A DNA stretch of 64,000 nucleotides from Anadara kagoshimensis (taxonomy: Eukaryota > Mollusca > Bivalvia > Arcoida > Arcidae): the NCBI GenBank assembly GCA_021292105.1, contig CM037864.1, forward strand, positions 5,118,413 through 5,182,412, given 5' to 3'. Below the pieces are notes generated by a model. It was not told where the DNA came from and ran no database searches. It saw only the letters and a program-made list of their open reading frames with translations. Every line of letters starts with the position of its first letter. Position 1 is the first letter of the stretch. Both the position numbers and the translations under genes were made by a program. Positions 45,346-55,929 of the stretch are shown here, one piece after another.

Positions 45346-46237
45346 TCAAAGCGGATAACATACACGATCCTGGTACTATCATGTTTGATACAGATTACAG
45401 CTCATAATATTAATTTCTTTTGTCAATATTTTAAGTTAGTCCATATTATGGTCGCAAATTAGGAATCACATTGAATTCATAGTTAAGTTCATAATTCCAA
45501 AACACAAGTCCTTCTCGTTTTATGGCTTTATATTCAAAACTCAGATCAAGAAGTCAGTCGTTTCCATAGCAGCATTTCAGTTTTAAAGTCTTTTTATCCA
45601 GTCTGTCAGCTGATACTGTCGCCCTCTGTCATCAGTCATGGCCTTTTCTCCATTAACATAGTTTTTCTTCAACCATCTCTTATCGTCAGTTTTCTCGTTG
45701 CCTTCCTTCGACAGCCGATGTTCTCACAAACCAGTCATGTAAATAAAAAAAACCACATTATAATTTACAATATTTACAATACACGTTGGGCAAACAATTG
45801 GGGGCAAATGCCTCACATCAGCAACTCAATCCTTTATGTACCTGAAACTAAATAATGTATACAACAATTGGATGCGAATGCATCACTACTTTGACCGCTA
45901 TGATTACTTTCCCCTAAAGATAAATGTTAACAACCTGAAATTAAATTAAATTGATTACAAACAATATCACAAGTAACAACTTTTATGTTACAAAAAATCC
46001 CTTGCTTATCTAGCTATTTGAATACCCTTCGTCAAAACATATAGTGATATTTTTATTTTTTGATTAATTTTCAACCATTCATTCTAATGTTGATTTTCCC
46101 ATTCTTATTACCACTATGTGGAGCAATATCTTTGATGAACATCATCAAATGTTGGCAATTTAACTTATATTCTAAAGTATGACAACCAACTTTCTTGAAG
46201 AATTTTGACAAATTTAGATATGAGAGAATTAGGTTCA
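45346..46237. other. Non-coding interior of the degenerate element
   Basis: No frame or repeat is supported between the left terminal repeat and the pol tail. Confidence 0.4.
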
Positions 46238-46530
46238 CTAAATCACTTTGTAATAATTTTTACAATTAGACCTTTTCTTGCCCATAAGTTTATCAGCTTC
46301 AAAATCATTAACATTTTCATCAATTTCAGAATCTACCACATCATTATTATCAACATTTTGACTGTTCTCCTTATTATTCTGATCATTATTAGCAGGTTGT
46401 ACATCGTCACTGTCATCGTTTACAGTAACATCATTGTCAGTCGGGGATTCTCTGTGGTCTCTTGGGCCAATGTAAAGTTTTAATCTATTATTGTGAATAC
46501 GAGATTTCACCATTTTGTGATCTGAACACC
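46238..46530 (-). pseudogene. C-terminal tail of the degenerate gypsy pol
   Basis: The frame from KLRRCSDHKMVKSRIHNNRL onward is the usual end of a gypsy integrase (HTYKLR ... H-NRLK), followed by an acidic Asn/Asp-rich tail. It is cut off from the rest of integrase by the insertion at 46,526-46,727. Confidence 0.7.
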
Positions 46531-46727
46531 GTCTTAGTTTACAATAAAACACGAATATAACGAACACGCTTAAAACGAATACATGGATTGAACGAAGTCA
46601 ATAATTTGGCTTCTCTATATAAGTCTATATATAACAATATAACAAAGTTGCTATATAACAAAGTTAAAAGTAGAGTCCCTAGGGCTTCATTATAAACTTG
46701 TTTTACTGTAAACTAAGACGGTGTTCA
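46526..46727. mobile_element. ~200-bp inverted-repeat insertion inside the dead pol
   Basis: Left arm GAACACCGTCTTAGTTTACA then ATAAAACACGAATATAACGA. Right arm, reverse complement, GAACACCGTCTTAGTTTACA then GTAAAACAAGTTTATAATGA. The outer 20 bp overlap pol coding sequence (KLRRCS). AT-rich interior with TATAACAAAGTT repeats and no protein. Confidence 0.65.
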
Positions 46728-47330
46728 TGTATGATTATCTCTAACGTCTACAATGTAAAAGGGACCATCCCACTTTACATGTAACTTGGGAGATAATCCT
46801 TTAGGTACTTTCATTGCTTTTAACATTACCATATCACCAGCTTCAAATTCAGGCGCCTTGGCCTTCACTTGTGATTGGTCTTTTGATTCTTTTACAATCG
46901 ACTTAACAATTTTCAGTCTATCAATCAACTCCTCCAAATGTTCCTTAGCAGTTTTACCCATTTGTGGTTTTGGCTGAACATTTATGTCAAAGGGTAAATT
47001 CATTTCTTTACCAAATAACAATTAAAACGGAGAAAACCCTGTTGACTCAGTATTTGGAGACATACGCATTGCCATCATTACACTTGGTAAAAGCTTTGGC
47101 CAATTTAACTGGTCACTGCCACAATATGTCCGTAACGTCTAAGCTATCGTGCGATTCATCCTTTCACAAGTAGAATTGGACTGTGGGTGATAAGAACTAG
47201 TGTGGTGTCGACTTACATAAAACAGTTCACACAGTGCTTGTACTAACTTTGACATAAATGTCTGGCCACGATCACTTACCAATTGGCGCACCATAGCGAC
47301 TAAATATCTCGTTATATAGAACTTCTGCTA
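46725..47330 (-). pseudogene. Gypsy integrase, second half (broken)
   Basis: Reads VSDRGQTFMSK, HHTSSYHPQSNSTCERMNRT, then SPNTESTGFSPF and FGKEMNLPFDI through KWDGPFYIVDVRDNHT. The second Asp and the Glu of the D,D,E triad are recognisable. A frameshift precedes VSDRG, and stops follow NRTIA and GFSPF. Confidence 0.8.
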
Positions 47331-47690
47331 CTTCAGTCGCTTCTTGCGTTTTAAGGGAAAACTTTCAGGCCATCTAGAAAAACTATCTACAACTAGCAAG
47401 ATGTGCTGGTACCCTTCTTTTGATTTAGGCAAACATTTGAGTATGTCCATGTGCCAACATGAGAAAGTGCCCTCTGTGGGTAAGGGCATTAATGAATCTG
47501 GCCGATGATGAGTCAGTTGTTTAGCTCTCTGGCACTTATCACAACTTGTTACATAATCATATACTTGCTGAGTCATACCGTTCCAATAATACTTTAGATT
47601 TAGAGCACTGAAAGTTTTCTAAACACCTGTGTGTCCACCACCTGCTTTACAGTACTAGTCGTGGTAAGCACGTAATGCGTCTTGTCTAAT
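47328..47690 (-). pseudogene. Gypsy integrase, HHCC domain and start of core (broken)
   Basis: ALRAYHD-stop-YCKAGGGHTGV-stop-KTFSALNLKYYWNGM is followed, in the same frame, by SCDKCQRAK, so the HHCC zinc ligands are visible with two in-frame stops. Then come WHMDILKCLPK and ILLVVDSFSRWPESF, the start of the catalytic core with its first Asp. Confidence 0.8.
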
Positions 47691-48043
47691 GTCTTGGAGA
47701 GAACCAACTGTTCTATCATACTTTCTGCCTTATGTACACCCTTAGTACGTGATCGATATAAGTGTATAAGCTCGACCATAGCACCTAACCTATAGTGGTC
47801 TCTTTCATAGCATAAATTTCGACCTCTTTTCGGGTCGTCCGGAAGTTCATTTATCTTAAGATAATTTATCAAGTTTTTTAGCTCTGGACATTGTCCCTGA
47901 AGCTAACAAATACTGGGCACATCATTTAATTCTACGGTGTCATTGTCAATAACCGCGACTAACGGTTTGCCTTGTATATATTCAAACATAACAACTGTTA
48001 CAGTCACGTCTGACCTACTGTCAATACTATTTACATGTGTCAC

Positions 48044-48568
48044 TCATTTTTGTTCGTTATTGTCTACATTATCATAAGGTATTCTAGATATAGCATCAGC
48101 ATTTTGATTCTTTTTACCTTCTTTGTAAATAACATCAAAACTATAATTTTGCAATTCTAAAGCCCACCTTTCTAACCTTGAATTTGTATCTTTAGATTTA
48201 TATAACCAAACTAACGCTTGATGGTCAGTGTAAACCTGAAACTTAGCATTTAAAGGAATGATTATCTTTGCATAATCTTTAGAGAACCTCCTATAATAAT
48301 TACATAGTCCTAATATTTGTCTGACCTCATGCTGATTTCGTGGTACTGGATAATTTCTGACAAGTTCAATTTTTGAATTATCTACCTTGACTCCATCTTT
48401 TGATATTATGTGACCTAAATATTTCACTTCTGTGACACCAAAATGACACTTTTCTGGTTTTAGCGTTAGATTTGCTTTCCTTAACCTAGTAAAATCTTCT
48501 TCTAAATGCTCAAGATGTTCATTAAAATCCTTGCTCAAGATCAGTAAATCATCTATGTAACATAACAC
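48044..48568 (-). pseudogene. Gypsy reverse transcriptase (YIDD half) fused to partial RNase H
   Basis: Starts at the catalytic CYIDDLLILSKDFNEHL, continues KCHFGVTEVKYLGHIISKDG and ILGLCNYYRRFSKDYAKI. It then jumps directly to KFQVYTDHQALVWLY, the second half of RNase H. The first half, with the DAS-G catalytic strand, is missing, so an internal deletion at about 48,250 is likely. Confidence 0.85.
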
Positions 48569-48664
48569 ATTTTCCAGTTCAAACCTCTCATCACTTGTGA
48601 AAAAGAAATACTGCTATTTATAATCCATAGGGCATACGGTTCTATTCGTAAATTCCTGAATGCG

Positions 48665-49150
48665 TTATGAACGCTGCTTTGGCCTTACTATTTTCATGGA
48701 GAGAGATTTGCCAAAAAGATTGAGATCAACCAATTGTGGAAAAAATTGAGGTTTCCTCCCTCCAATTGTGTCAAAAACATCATTTAAATTTGGCAATGGG
48801 AATGACATTGGTTTTATGTTCTGGTTTAAAAGACGAAAGTCACAAAGGAACCGGAAACTACCATCTGATTTTTTTACCATTACAACTGGACTATGCAAAA
48901 TAGAGTTAGAAGGACTGATAATATTGTTTTTGAGCATTTCTTCTATCTGTTTTTCTATTTCCTGTCTTGCCTTTGGTGCTGCCCTGTGCGGTGGCAAACT
49001 AACTGGAGAGTTCTCAACTGTATTAATTTCATGCTTATATACATCTGTCAGACCTATTTCAAATAAATATGTAGAGAAAACCTGTCTGTTTTCCTTGGGG
49101 AACTTCAATAATTTGTCCTTTTCATTCTTTGAAAGACATGACTTTGGCAA
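48665..49150 (-). pseudogene. Gypsy reverse transcriptase, N-terminal half
   Basis: Contains VFSTYLFEIGLTDVYKHEI, PPHRAAPKARQEIEKQIEEM and HSPVVMVKKSDGSFRFLCDF, then RLLNQNIKPMSFPLPNLNDV. These are fingers and palm motifs of gypsy RT. The frame is lost after GGRKPQF, before the first catalytic Asp strand, and resumes near 48,568. Confidence 0.82.
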
Positions 49151-49430
49151 GTCAAAATTTAAGCTATTTTGCCTCTTACCTGATTTACTTTCAATATTGT
49201 TGACCAGTTTTTATAGAACCCGGCTCGATCTCTGATATAGATGCCACAGATCTATTTCTTGGCAATATATCTTCTCATTATATAGATTCACTATCTGCAC
49301 CATTGCAGTCTTACCTTTAGTGTTCACTAAACAGTTCTAAAGCTTTCAAATAATCATTTGGTTTCAAAATAACATTCTTACCTCTGAATTTCTCTGGTAT
49401 CTTAACAGGAACTAAAGTCATCTTATTTCC

Positions 49431-49800
49431 CTATATAGCTGTCTTATAGTTTGTTCTTACCTTATTTTGAATTGAATTAATTAGTGCTACTTGTTCTGAT
49501 CCGTCATTGAGATATAACGTTCTAGTTGGGTAATCTATATTAGCAAGATTTTCACTTAGAAAATCATGACCCAAAATCACTGGATATTCAATATTATTCA
49601 CTACTAAAAATGTCTGTGAAATTGTCAGTTTTTCAAAAACCTTCACCACATATCTGTAAACCTACTCCATCTACCCCATAAATCCTAGTTGCTGATAGAG
49701 TGATCTTAGAACGTTCATCGTTTAGCTTATTGTACAAGGAGATTGACAAACAACTAACTGCCGCTCCTGTATAATTTACTTGTAATCTCGATTCCTCTGT
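49431..49800 (-). pseudogene. Gypsy aspartic protease remnant
   Basis: LQVNYTGAAVSCLSI around 49,750-49,785 is the flap-to-active-site region. Tyr (TAT, 49,771-49,773) stands where the catalytic Asp of DTGA belongs. Later in another frame come TFLVVNNIEYPVILGHDFLS and NIDYPTRTLYL, the typical end of the domain. Confidence 0.7.
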
Positions 49801-49904
49801 TGTACGTTCGAATTGTTCCTGCTATCAGTTTGATTTGCTACACGACTAGTATTCTCAGTCCTATTCCGAGTATTATTGCCTATATGTGCATTGTATTTTT
49901 GTGC

Positions 49905-50040
49905 CTAATCTGACTTTTAACTTCAAAACATGCCCTAGCTACATGGCCAACTTTTCTACATTTATAACATTCTTTCAGTCTAGCTCTACAATGAGCTTGT
50001 CTAGTACAACTAGATCTACCACAAAATCTACAAATTTATT
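49905..50040 (-). pseudogene. Gag zinc-knuckle region of the degenerate element
   Basis: Minus strand reads ICRFCGRSSCTRQAHCRARL followed by KECYKCRKVGHVARACFEV. The second is a perfect CX2CX4HX4C knuckle and the first a variant Cys-rich finger. Confidence 0.75.
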
Positions 50041-50511
50041 TCGTTTTCTACTTACTTGAGAATGTATTTCATTGGCTAATTGTCTAGAGTCATTTTTAAT
50101 ACTTTAAAACTTACTTACTAGTTTTGACATCTCTCTCTGTGTGCATGTTCTATATCCTTACCATCTATTGAATTTACATTTAGCTCTGACAACTTAACAC
50201 ATTTCTCTGCTATGACAGCACGTGTTCAAGTTCTTCTAAAGGTTTAGGGTTCTGTTTTATAATTGTAATTTCCAACTCTGGCTTTAACCCTTCTTTGCCA
50301 TTTAAATTCCAAAATGTTCCGTATCTCAAATCTAATATGCTTTTAATTTTAACCTATCAAAGTTCTCCAAAACTTTTCATTAAAAAAATTAATTTCGATA
50401 TCTTCAAGATCTAAATCAATTCCAAATCTTTTACAAAGTGCTTCTACAAGAAGTTTATAGTTATTTTAAGCACCATTCTTTCACTCATCAACCAGACTTT
50501 AGCGGATCCTT

Positions 50512-50676
50512 TTAAATAAATGGGACATACAAATGCGCTTTGTCCTCAGTAATTTTATTTATTTCAATCCAATTCCTAAAATATTTCACCCAGTTTAAAG
50601 GATTGCCTGAACCATTAAATATAGGAGGCGTAACAATAGAAGTAAAAACTTGTACGTTACCTTCCGATTCAGACAT
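50512..50676 (-). pseudogene. Gag N-terminus of the degenerate element
   Basis: An ATG at 50,676 begins MSESEGNVQVFTSIVTPPIF, then NGSGNPLNWVKYFRNWIEIN and AHLYVPFI, stop. The FNG-GNP--W---F pattern is the normal gag start in gypsy elements. Truncated by a frameshift, with further broken gag sequence to 50,040. Confidence 0.75.
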
Positions 50677-50781
50677 CTTGGATGTGACTTTACATCGATG
50701 GACCTGGTATCTTCATTTCTTTAGCTCTGTATTTTTCGTCCTGGTACCGTTACTTCCACTCTTCATCCACCAAACATATTA

Positions 50782-50871
50782 TGCTGTGCATTCCTTTCTC
50801 GGGACGGTCGCCGGTTTTTCCTTCTTATCTCGATAATACACAGCACGGTGGAGCAGGATTGCGGTGTTACA
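50782..50871 (-). repeat. LTR-like terminal repeat, right copy (~90 bp)
   Basis: Minus strand TGTAACACCGCAATCCTGCT to GGAATGCACAGCA. On its inner side, a few bases on, TGGTGGATGAAGAG could be a primer-binding site. On its outer side CGGGTTCGAATCTC resembles a B box, so the element may have landed in a tRNA-derived SINE. Confidence 0.6.
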
Positions 50872-52180
50872 TCCTCGCTCTGACTCGGGTTCGAATCTCA
50901 TCTATCAGGGGAATTTAGCTCATGTTTCTCGAGCACTCGCTTGGCATGTCTAAGATCTTAAAACAAACAATCCAGATCCATTTTATTATATTTATTCCAT
51001 CTCGCATAGTAATGTGAGGATGGACAATCTGGCCAAACTATTTAACGGACCTGACTGCCCTGTAGTCAAATTTTAGTGCGTACTCTATTTATTTTAAATT
51101 TGCCGCCCAACGTTTCAACTAGGACAATTTTATTTATCAAGACAAAGATGCTAACGATTTATTCTTTAACTTTTCCAAATTTCAACATTAAAGATTATTT
51201 ATTATTTATTAATTATTATTAAGACGATAGATTTCTATCTTTTTACCTCTGGTTTATCGAATTATAAGGATAATTTACACGTCAGAACGACTGTTAAATC
51301 GAACACAACTTTTTACAACCAAGGGTGCTAAATAATATTACACCCTATACCTTATTTCCGAGTTCAAAGAAATTAATTAACACTATAGATTTTTATCAAT
51401 TATATAACTTAAAGACAACTTTCTTAATATCTTAATTTTTCATAAAACTATGGCTAATTAGAATCTAAATTTAAACATTCAAATTAAGGTTTTTCTTTTA
51501 ATATCTAATATTTAACCAATATTTAACTTTAACAAATTACACCTAATTTTACACCATTACACATGGTCCAGCCTGTTGTTGGGGAATTGTTATTTCAATT
51601 TCATTCTTTCTGCATTTTGTTCAATATAAGCCCGGTAAATAAAGTCAGAATTGGTTCAACATATACCCATTCAAAATTTTTGTAGAAAGGTTTGGAAAAC
51701 TGTAGAAATCACTAGAACAATTCACAAGCCAGGCCTATGCATGCCAAAACGCTTATCATCTCCGGTTTTTTTTTTTTGAGATGTTCATATGTTCATCTAC
51801 TCAGTCACTGTGAAATCTTAATGTACACATATAGTTTCACACTGCAAGTAACTAGATTCCCTTAGCGATACAGCAAATTCTGACTTCGCTGGAAAAAGCA
51901 ATACAATTCATATACAGCACATGGACGCATTAGACCACTTTTCCACCATTATACTTTTTGTGATTATGTTTCGTTATCGTACTCAAAAATGCATTGCATG
52001 TCGTTTTCCATTATAATTCAAATAAAATATTGTCTTCAAACCATCTCAAAACATGTCGATGGAATACCATATTTTTGTCGCCTCATTCATTTGGCATTAT
52101 TGTAATATTAACATGAATTTATTTAACCGGTAACGTGAAATATAATTTTTGTTTTGTGTAACGTGCTATCAACAATTCAT
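50872..52180. other. No gene seen
   Basis: AT-rich, with a T-run at 51,764-51,777 beside the CATCTCCGGTT repeat copy. Short random frames only. Confidence 0.5.
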
Positions 52181-52184
52181 TCAT

Positions 52185-53700
52185 CTAACTGTAGTACAGC
52201 CACTGAAACAAACTGCCATACAACAATCCATACACATTGTACCACAACCACCCAAACACACTGTAGTACAACCACCCAAACACACTGTAGTACAACCACT
52301 CAAACACACTGTCATACAACCACTCAAAGACACTGTCATACAACAACTAAACAGCTGTCGTGTCATACAGCCACTCAAACACGCTGTCAAACAACCACTC
52401 AAACACACTGTCATACAACAACTAAACACGCTGTCGTGTCATACAACCACTCAAACACTGTCATACAACTAAACACGCTGTCGTGTCATACAGCCACTCA
52501 AACACGCTGTCAAACAACCACTCAAACACACTGTCATACAACAACTAAACACGCTGTCGTGTCATACAACCACTCAAACACACTGTCATACAACTAAACA
52601 CGCTGTCGTGTCATACAGCCACTCAAACACGCTGTCAAACAACCACTCAAACACACTGTCATACAACAACTAAACACGCTGTCGTGTCATACAACCACTC
52701 AAACACACTGTCATACAACTAAACACGCTGTCGTGTCATACAGCCACTCAAACACGCTGTCAAACAACCACTCAAACACACTGTCATACAACAACTAAAC
52801 ACGCTGTCGTGTCATACAGCCACTCAAACACACTGTCAAACAACCACTCAAACACACTGTCATACAACTAAACACGCTGTCGTGTCATACAGCCACTCAA
52901 ACACGCTGTCAAACAACCACTCAAACACACTGTCATACAACAACTAAACACGCTGTCGTGTCATACAACCACTCAAACACACTGTCATACAACAACTAAA
53001 CACGCTGTCGTGTCATACAACCACTCGAACACACTGTCATACAACTAAACACGCTGTCGTGTCGTACGACCACTCAAACACACTGTCATACAACAACTAA
53101 ACACGCTGTCGTGTCGTACAACCACTCAAACACATTGTCAAACAACCACTCAAACACACTGTCATACAACCACTCAAACACATTGTCATACAACCACTCA
53201 AACACGCTGCCATACAACCACTCAAAGACACTGTCATACAACCACTCAAACACACTGTCATACAACCACTCAAGCATGCTGTCATACAACCACTCAAAGA
53301 CACTGTCATACGATCACCAAAACACATTGTCATACAACTACTCAAACACGCTGTTATACAACACTAAACACGCTGTCATACAACCACTCAAGCATGCTGT
53401 CATACAACCACTCAAGACACTGTCATACAACCACTCAAACACACTGTCAACAACACTCAAAGACACTGTCATACAACCACTCAAACACACTGTCATACAA
53501 CCACTCAAACATGCTGTCATACAACCACTCAAAGACACTGTCATACAACCCCCAAACACACTGTAGTCCAACCATCCAAACACACTATTTCAACCACCCA
53601 AACTAGTTCAATCACTCAAACACACTGTATTACAACCACTCAAACACACTAGATACCACCCAAACACACTGTTGTTTAACCACCCAAACACTGTAGTACA
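52185..53700. repeat. 24-bp satellite with 125-bp higher-order period
   Basis: Unit CAACCACTCAAACACACTGTCATA in dozens of variants. Between 52,357 and 52,730 a larger unit marked by GTCGTGTCATACAGCC recurs every 123-125 bp. Shorter spacings follow. The unit is stop-free and a multiple of three, so frames of 67-151 codons (YNHSNTLS, CMTVCLSG and HTTTQTHC types) stay open on both strands. These are not genes. Confidence 0.95.
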
Positions 53701-54145
53701 ATGTACTAGTGTAGTGAAGCATATGTATTGAGTAAACTCAAAAATGCTATATATATATTATTGGGTCATGGCCCCAATAGTGCTATCTATAAAATACACA
53801 CACACACACTGTCATACAACCACTAAACACGTTGCCAACCACCCACACCGCTGTCATACAACCACCAAACCACTGTAGTACAACCACGCAAACACACTGT
53901 AGTACAACCACCACCCAAACACACTAGTTCAGCCACTCAAATACATTGCAGTATAACCACCCAAACACACTAGTTCAACCATTCAAACACACTAGATACC
54001 ACCTAAACACACTGTTGTTCAACCACCCAAACACTGTAGTACAATGTACTAGTGTAGTGAAGCATATGTATCGAGTAAACTCAAAAATGCTATATATATT
54101 ATTGGGTCATTGCCCCAATAGTGCTATCTATAAAATATACTGTTG
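53690..54145. repeat. Duplicated segment: TAGTACAATGTACTAGTG plus GGGTC palindrome
   Basis: A ~105-bp block running from GTAGTACAATGTACTAGTG through GAAGCATATGTAT to a TATATA-linked ATTGGGTC-palindrome lies at about 53,693-53,795 and again at about 54,041-54,140. Between them is degenerate 24-bp satellite. Confidence 0.8.
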
Positions 54146-54244
54146 GATTCCCCACCAATAATTCTGTTTATTGCGACTATTTGAAGGGAATGTGTCCCTT
54201 TGACTATGGTTTGTGTTTTTAATGTTCATTTTCATTATACTCAA

Positions 54245-54485
54245 TGTAAAACCGCAGTGGTAGAGTCATCCTCGAGTACAAAAGGTTATGGATTGAGCCC
54301 AGTCTGGATCATACACAAGAAAGACTTTTAAGATTCGAGATAAGGCTCCCTTGTCTGGTTCTTGGCATTAGCAGGACAAGAGTAACAACTGGTTCACCCT
54401 GTGTCAGAATGACAAGGGGTGTGGTATGATTTTCTGTTGTGTACCAACCCAAGTGAGTAGCACCTTAAAGTGACCCGCGGATGCA
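54245..54485 (+). repeat. tRNA-derived SINE (copy A)
   Basis: Head ACCGCAGTGGTAGAGTCATC (A box-like) and GGTTATGGATTGAGCCC (B box-like), then GTAACAACTGGTTCACCCTG and a body to about 54,480. Confidence 0.5.
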
Positions 54486-54884
54486 CAGCTACACATCATT
54501 GACCACGTGTGTTAAGTTTCGTTGCATTAAGTCTTATAGTATTGGAGGTGTTAGCAGGACTAGATGAATGGACGGAAAGGACGATTCCTATATTGCTAAA
54601 ACTTGAGGAATTCACTTTCATAATGTTTAATCTGTGCATGAAGCCAACTCAGTTGTGGACTTTTGATGATCACTGCCTGTTAATTTTGATGCGTGGGTTC
54701 AAATGAAAGTTAACACGATCCACATATTTTTCTGTTTAAAAAAAACCTGCCAATTACTTGCCACTTTATTGGGAATAGGGACATCACTTAAATTTCACAT
54801 TAAAGACAAGAGTTTACAGAACAAAACACCTAGAATATTCAATCATAATAAAGTTGCGACTCCTCAATGTGTCTTGGTAGCGTA

Positions 54885-55215
54885 ACCATTGCAGTAGCTC
54901 AGTTGGTAGAGTGCTCACTCCGTAAGTGGGAGGTCGTGGGTTCGAACCCGGCCGGGTCTGACCCACGACTTGAGAGTGGGTAGTGACTGCTCTTTCGCCA
55001 AGCACTCAGCATTACGAAACGAAAGTCAGTTCTTTCAGATGGGAACTTAAAATAAACGAGGTTCCGTGTCACGGTAGGCGTGGCATGATAAAGAACCCTG
55101 CTGTATAATGCCATTAGGGCAACGCACAGGCAAAATTTCTGCACCTTCGCCTATAGCTGGCAATGTCTCAATGTAAGTGAAATATTCTTGACTGGGACGT
55201 TAAACACCATTACTC
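54885..55215 (+). repeat. tRNA-derived SINE (copy B), best preserved
   Basis: GTAGCTCAGTTGGTAGAGTG is a near-consensus A box and GTCGTGGGTTCGAACCCGG a consensus B box. A five-pair anticodon-like stem CTCAC/GTGGG surrounds TCCGTAA, but the acceptor ends do not pair, so it is not a working tRNA. The body runs to CTATAGCTGGCAATGTCTCA, ATGTAAGTGAAATATTCTTG and the tail GGGACGTTAAACACC. Confidence 0.75.
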
Positions 55216-55227
55216 CATTCACTCTTG

Positions 55228-55800
55228 GTAGCGTAATGGTTGGAGTGTCCAATTCAAGAACGGGAGGTTTTGAGTTCGATTACTAGCCACGTCATTTTTA
55301 AGATGTTAAAATCGAAAGTTATTGCTTACTGAAGGGTCATCCGCCTTTAATTTAGAGGTAATAACAACTGGCCCCAGTTTCACAATCATTCCTAAGCTAA
55401 GATTTTCCTTAACTTAAATTAAGCAAATTTTTGTAATCTCTTTTGGAACTACCAGTGAATATTTTTGTCAAAACTAAATTGCAAATCTTTTAATCTAGAA
55501 GTGATTTAAAAATGACACCTTAATTTCCTCAATATCTTGAAATTTAACAAAATTATAAAGATTTGAAATTTTGAATGATTTAAGTTAAGGGAAATCTTAG
55601 CTAAGGAATGATTGTGAAACCGGGGTCTGATCTTTTAGATCAGACCTTAAAAACTAAGGTTCTGTGTCACTAAAGGTGCGGCAGATGAAGATCCCTCTTT
55701 GCATAAGCTATAAATGCGAAGCACTAGTACAAATTTTTGTCACTTCACCTATAACTGGTGACATCTCGATATAATGCAATGATCTTGTTTGGGACAAAAA
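55228..55800 (+). repeat. tRNA-derived SINE (copy C), interrupted by a MITE
   Basis: Head GGTAGCGTAATGGTTGGAGT and GAGTTCGATTAC, body GGGTCATCCGCC, then the inserted element at 55,372-55,625. It resumes with GGTTCTGTGTCAC and ends ACCTATAACTGGTGACATCT, CGATATAATG, GTTTGGGAC, like copy B. Confidence 0.65.
55372..55625. mobile_element. 254-bp MITE with ~49-bp inverted ends
   Basis: Left end CCCCAGTTTCACAATCATTC and CTAAGCTAAGATTTTCCTTA. Right end, reverse complement, CCCCGGTTTCACAATCATTC and CTTAGCTAAGATTTCCCTTA. About 46 of 49 positions match. The AT-rich interior has no frame. Just outside, TCTGATCT-TTT-AGATCAGA forms a small hairpin. Confidence 0.85.
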
Positions 55801-55899
55801 GGACTCCTCCAGTGTTGCAATTCAAGAGCAATACATGGAGATTGAGAAAGTGATGTTCTGCTATATTTATCAGTTTCAAAATAGAAACATTTGTACATA

Positions 55900-55919
55900 A
55901 TATATATATATATATATTA
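55900..55919. repeat. (AT)n microsatellite
   Basis: About ten TA units. Confidence 0.9.
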
Positions 55920-55929
55920 TTATTACAGC

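Larger units (their letters stand above)
45254..50871 (-). mobile_element. Degenerate Ty3/gypsy element with short LTR-like ends
   Basis: Minus-strand order: right terminal repeat (50,871-50,782), gag pieces, protease, reverse transcriptase, RNase H fragment, integrase, C-terminal tail, left terminal repeat (45,345-45,254). The frame is broken many times. No target duplication is visible and there is no clear polypurine tract at the left end. The ~90-bp LTR size would fit short-LTR lineages such as Mag, but this is an inference. It is not related closely to the intact element. Confidence 0.75.

Noticed and set aside
52149-53606. Multiple 67-151-codon frames with YNHSNTLS or CMTVCLSG repeats
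   Set aside because: They follow from the stop-free 24-bp satellite on both strands.
54889-54960. Possible functional tRNA (A and B boxes, CGT anticodon-like loop)
   Set aside because: The acceptor ends do not pair, the base before the anticodon is not T, and it continues into a SINE body with a known-type tail.
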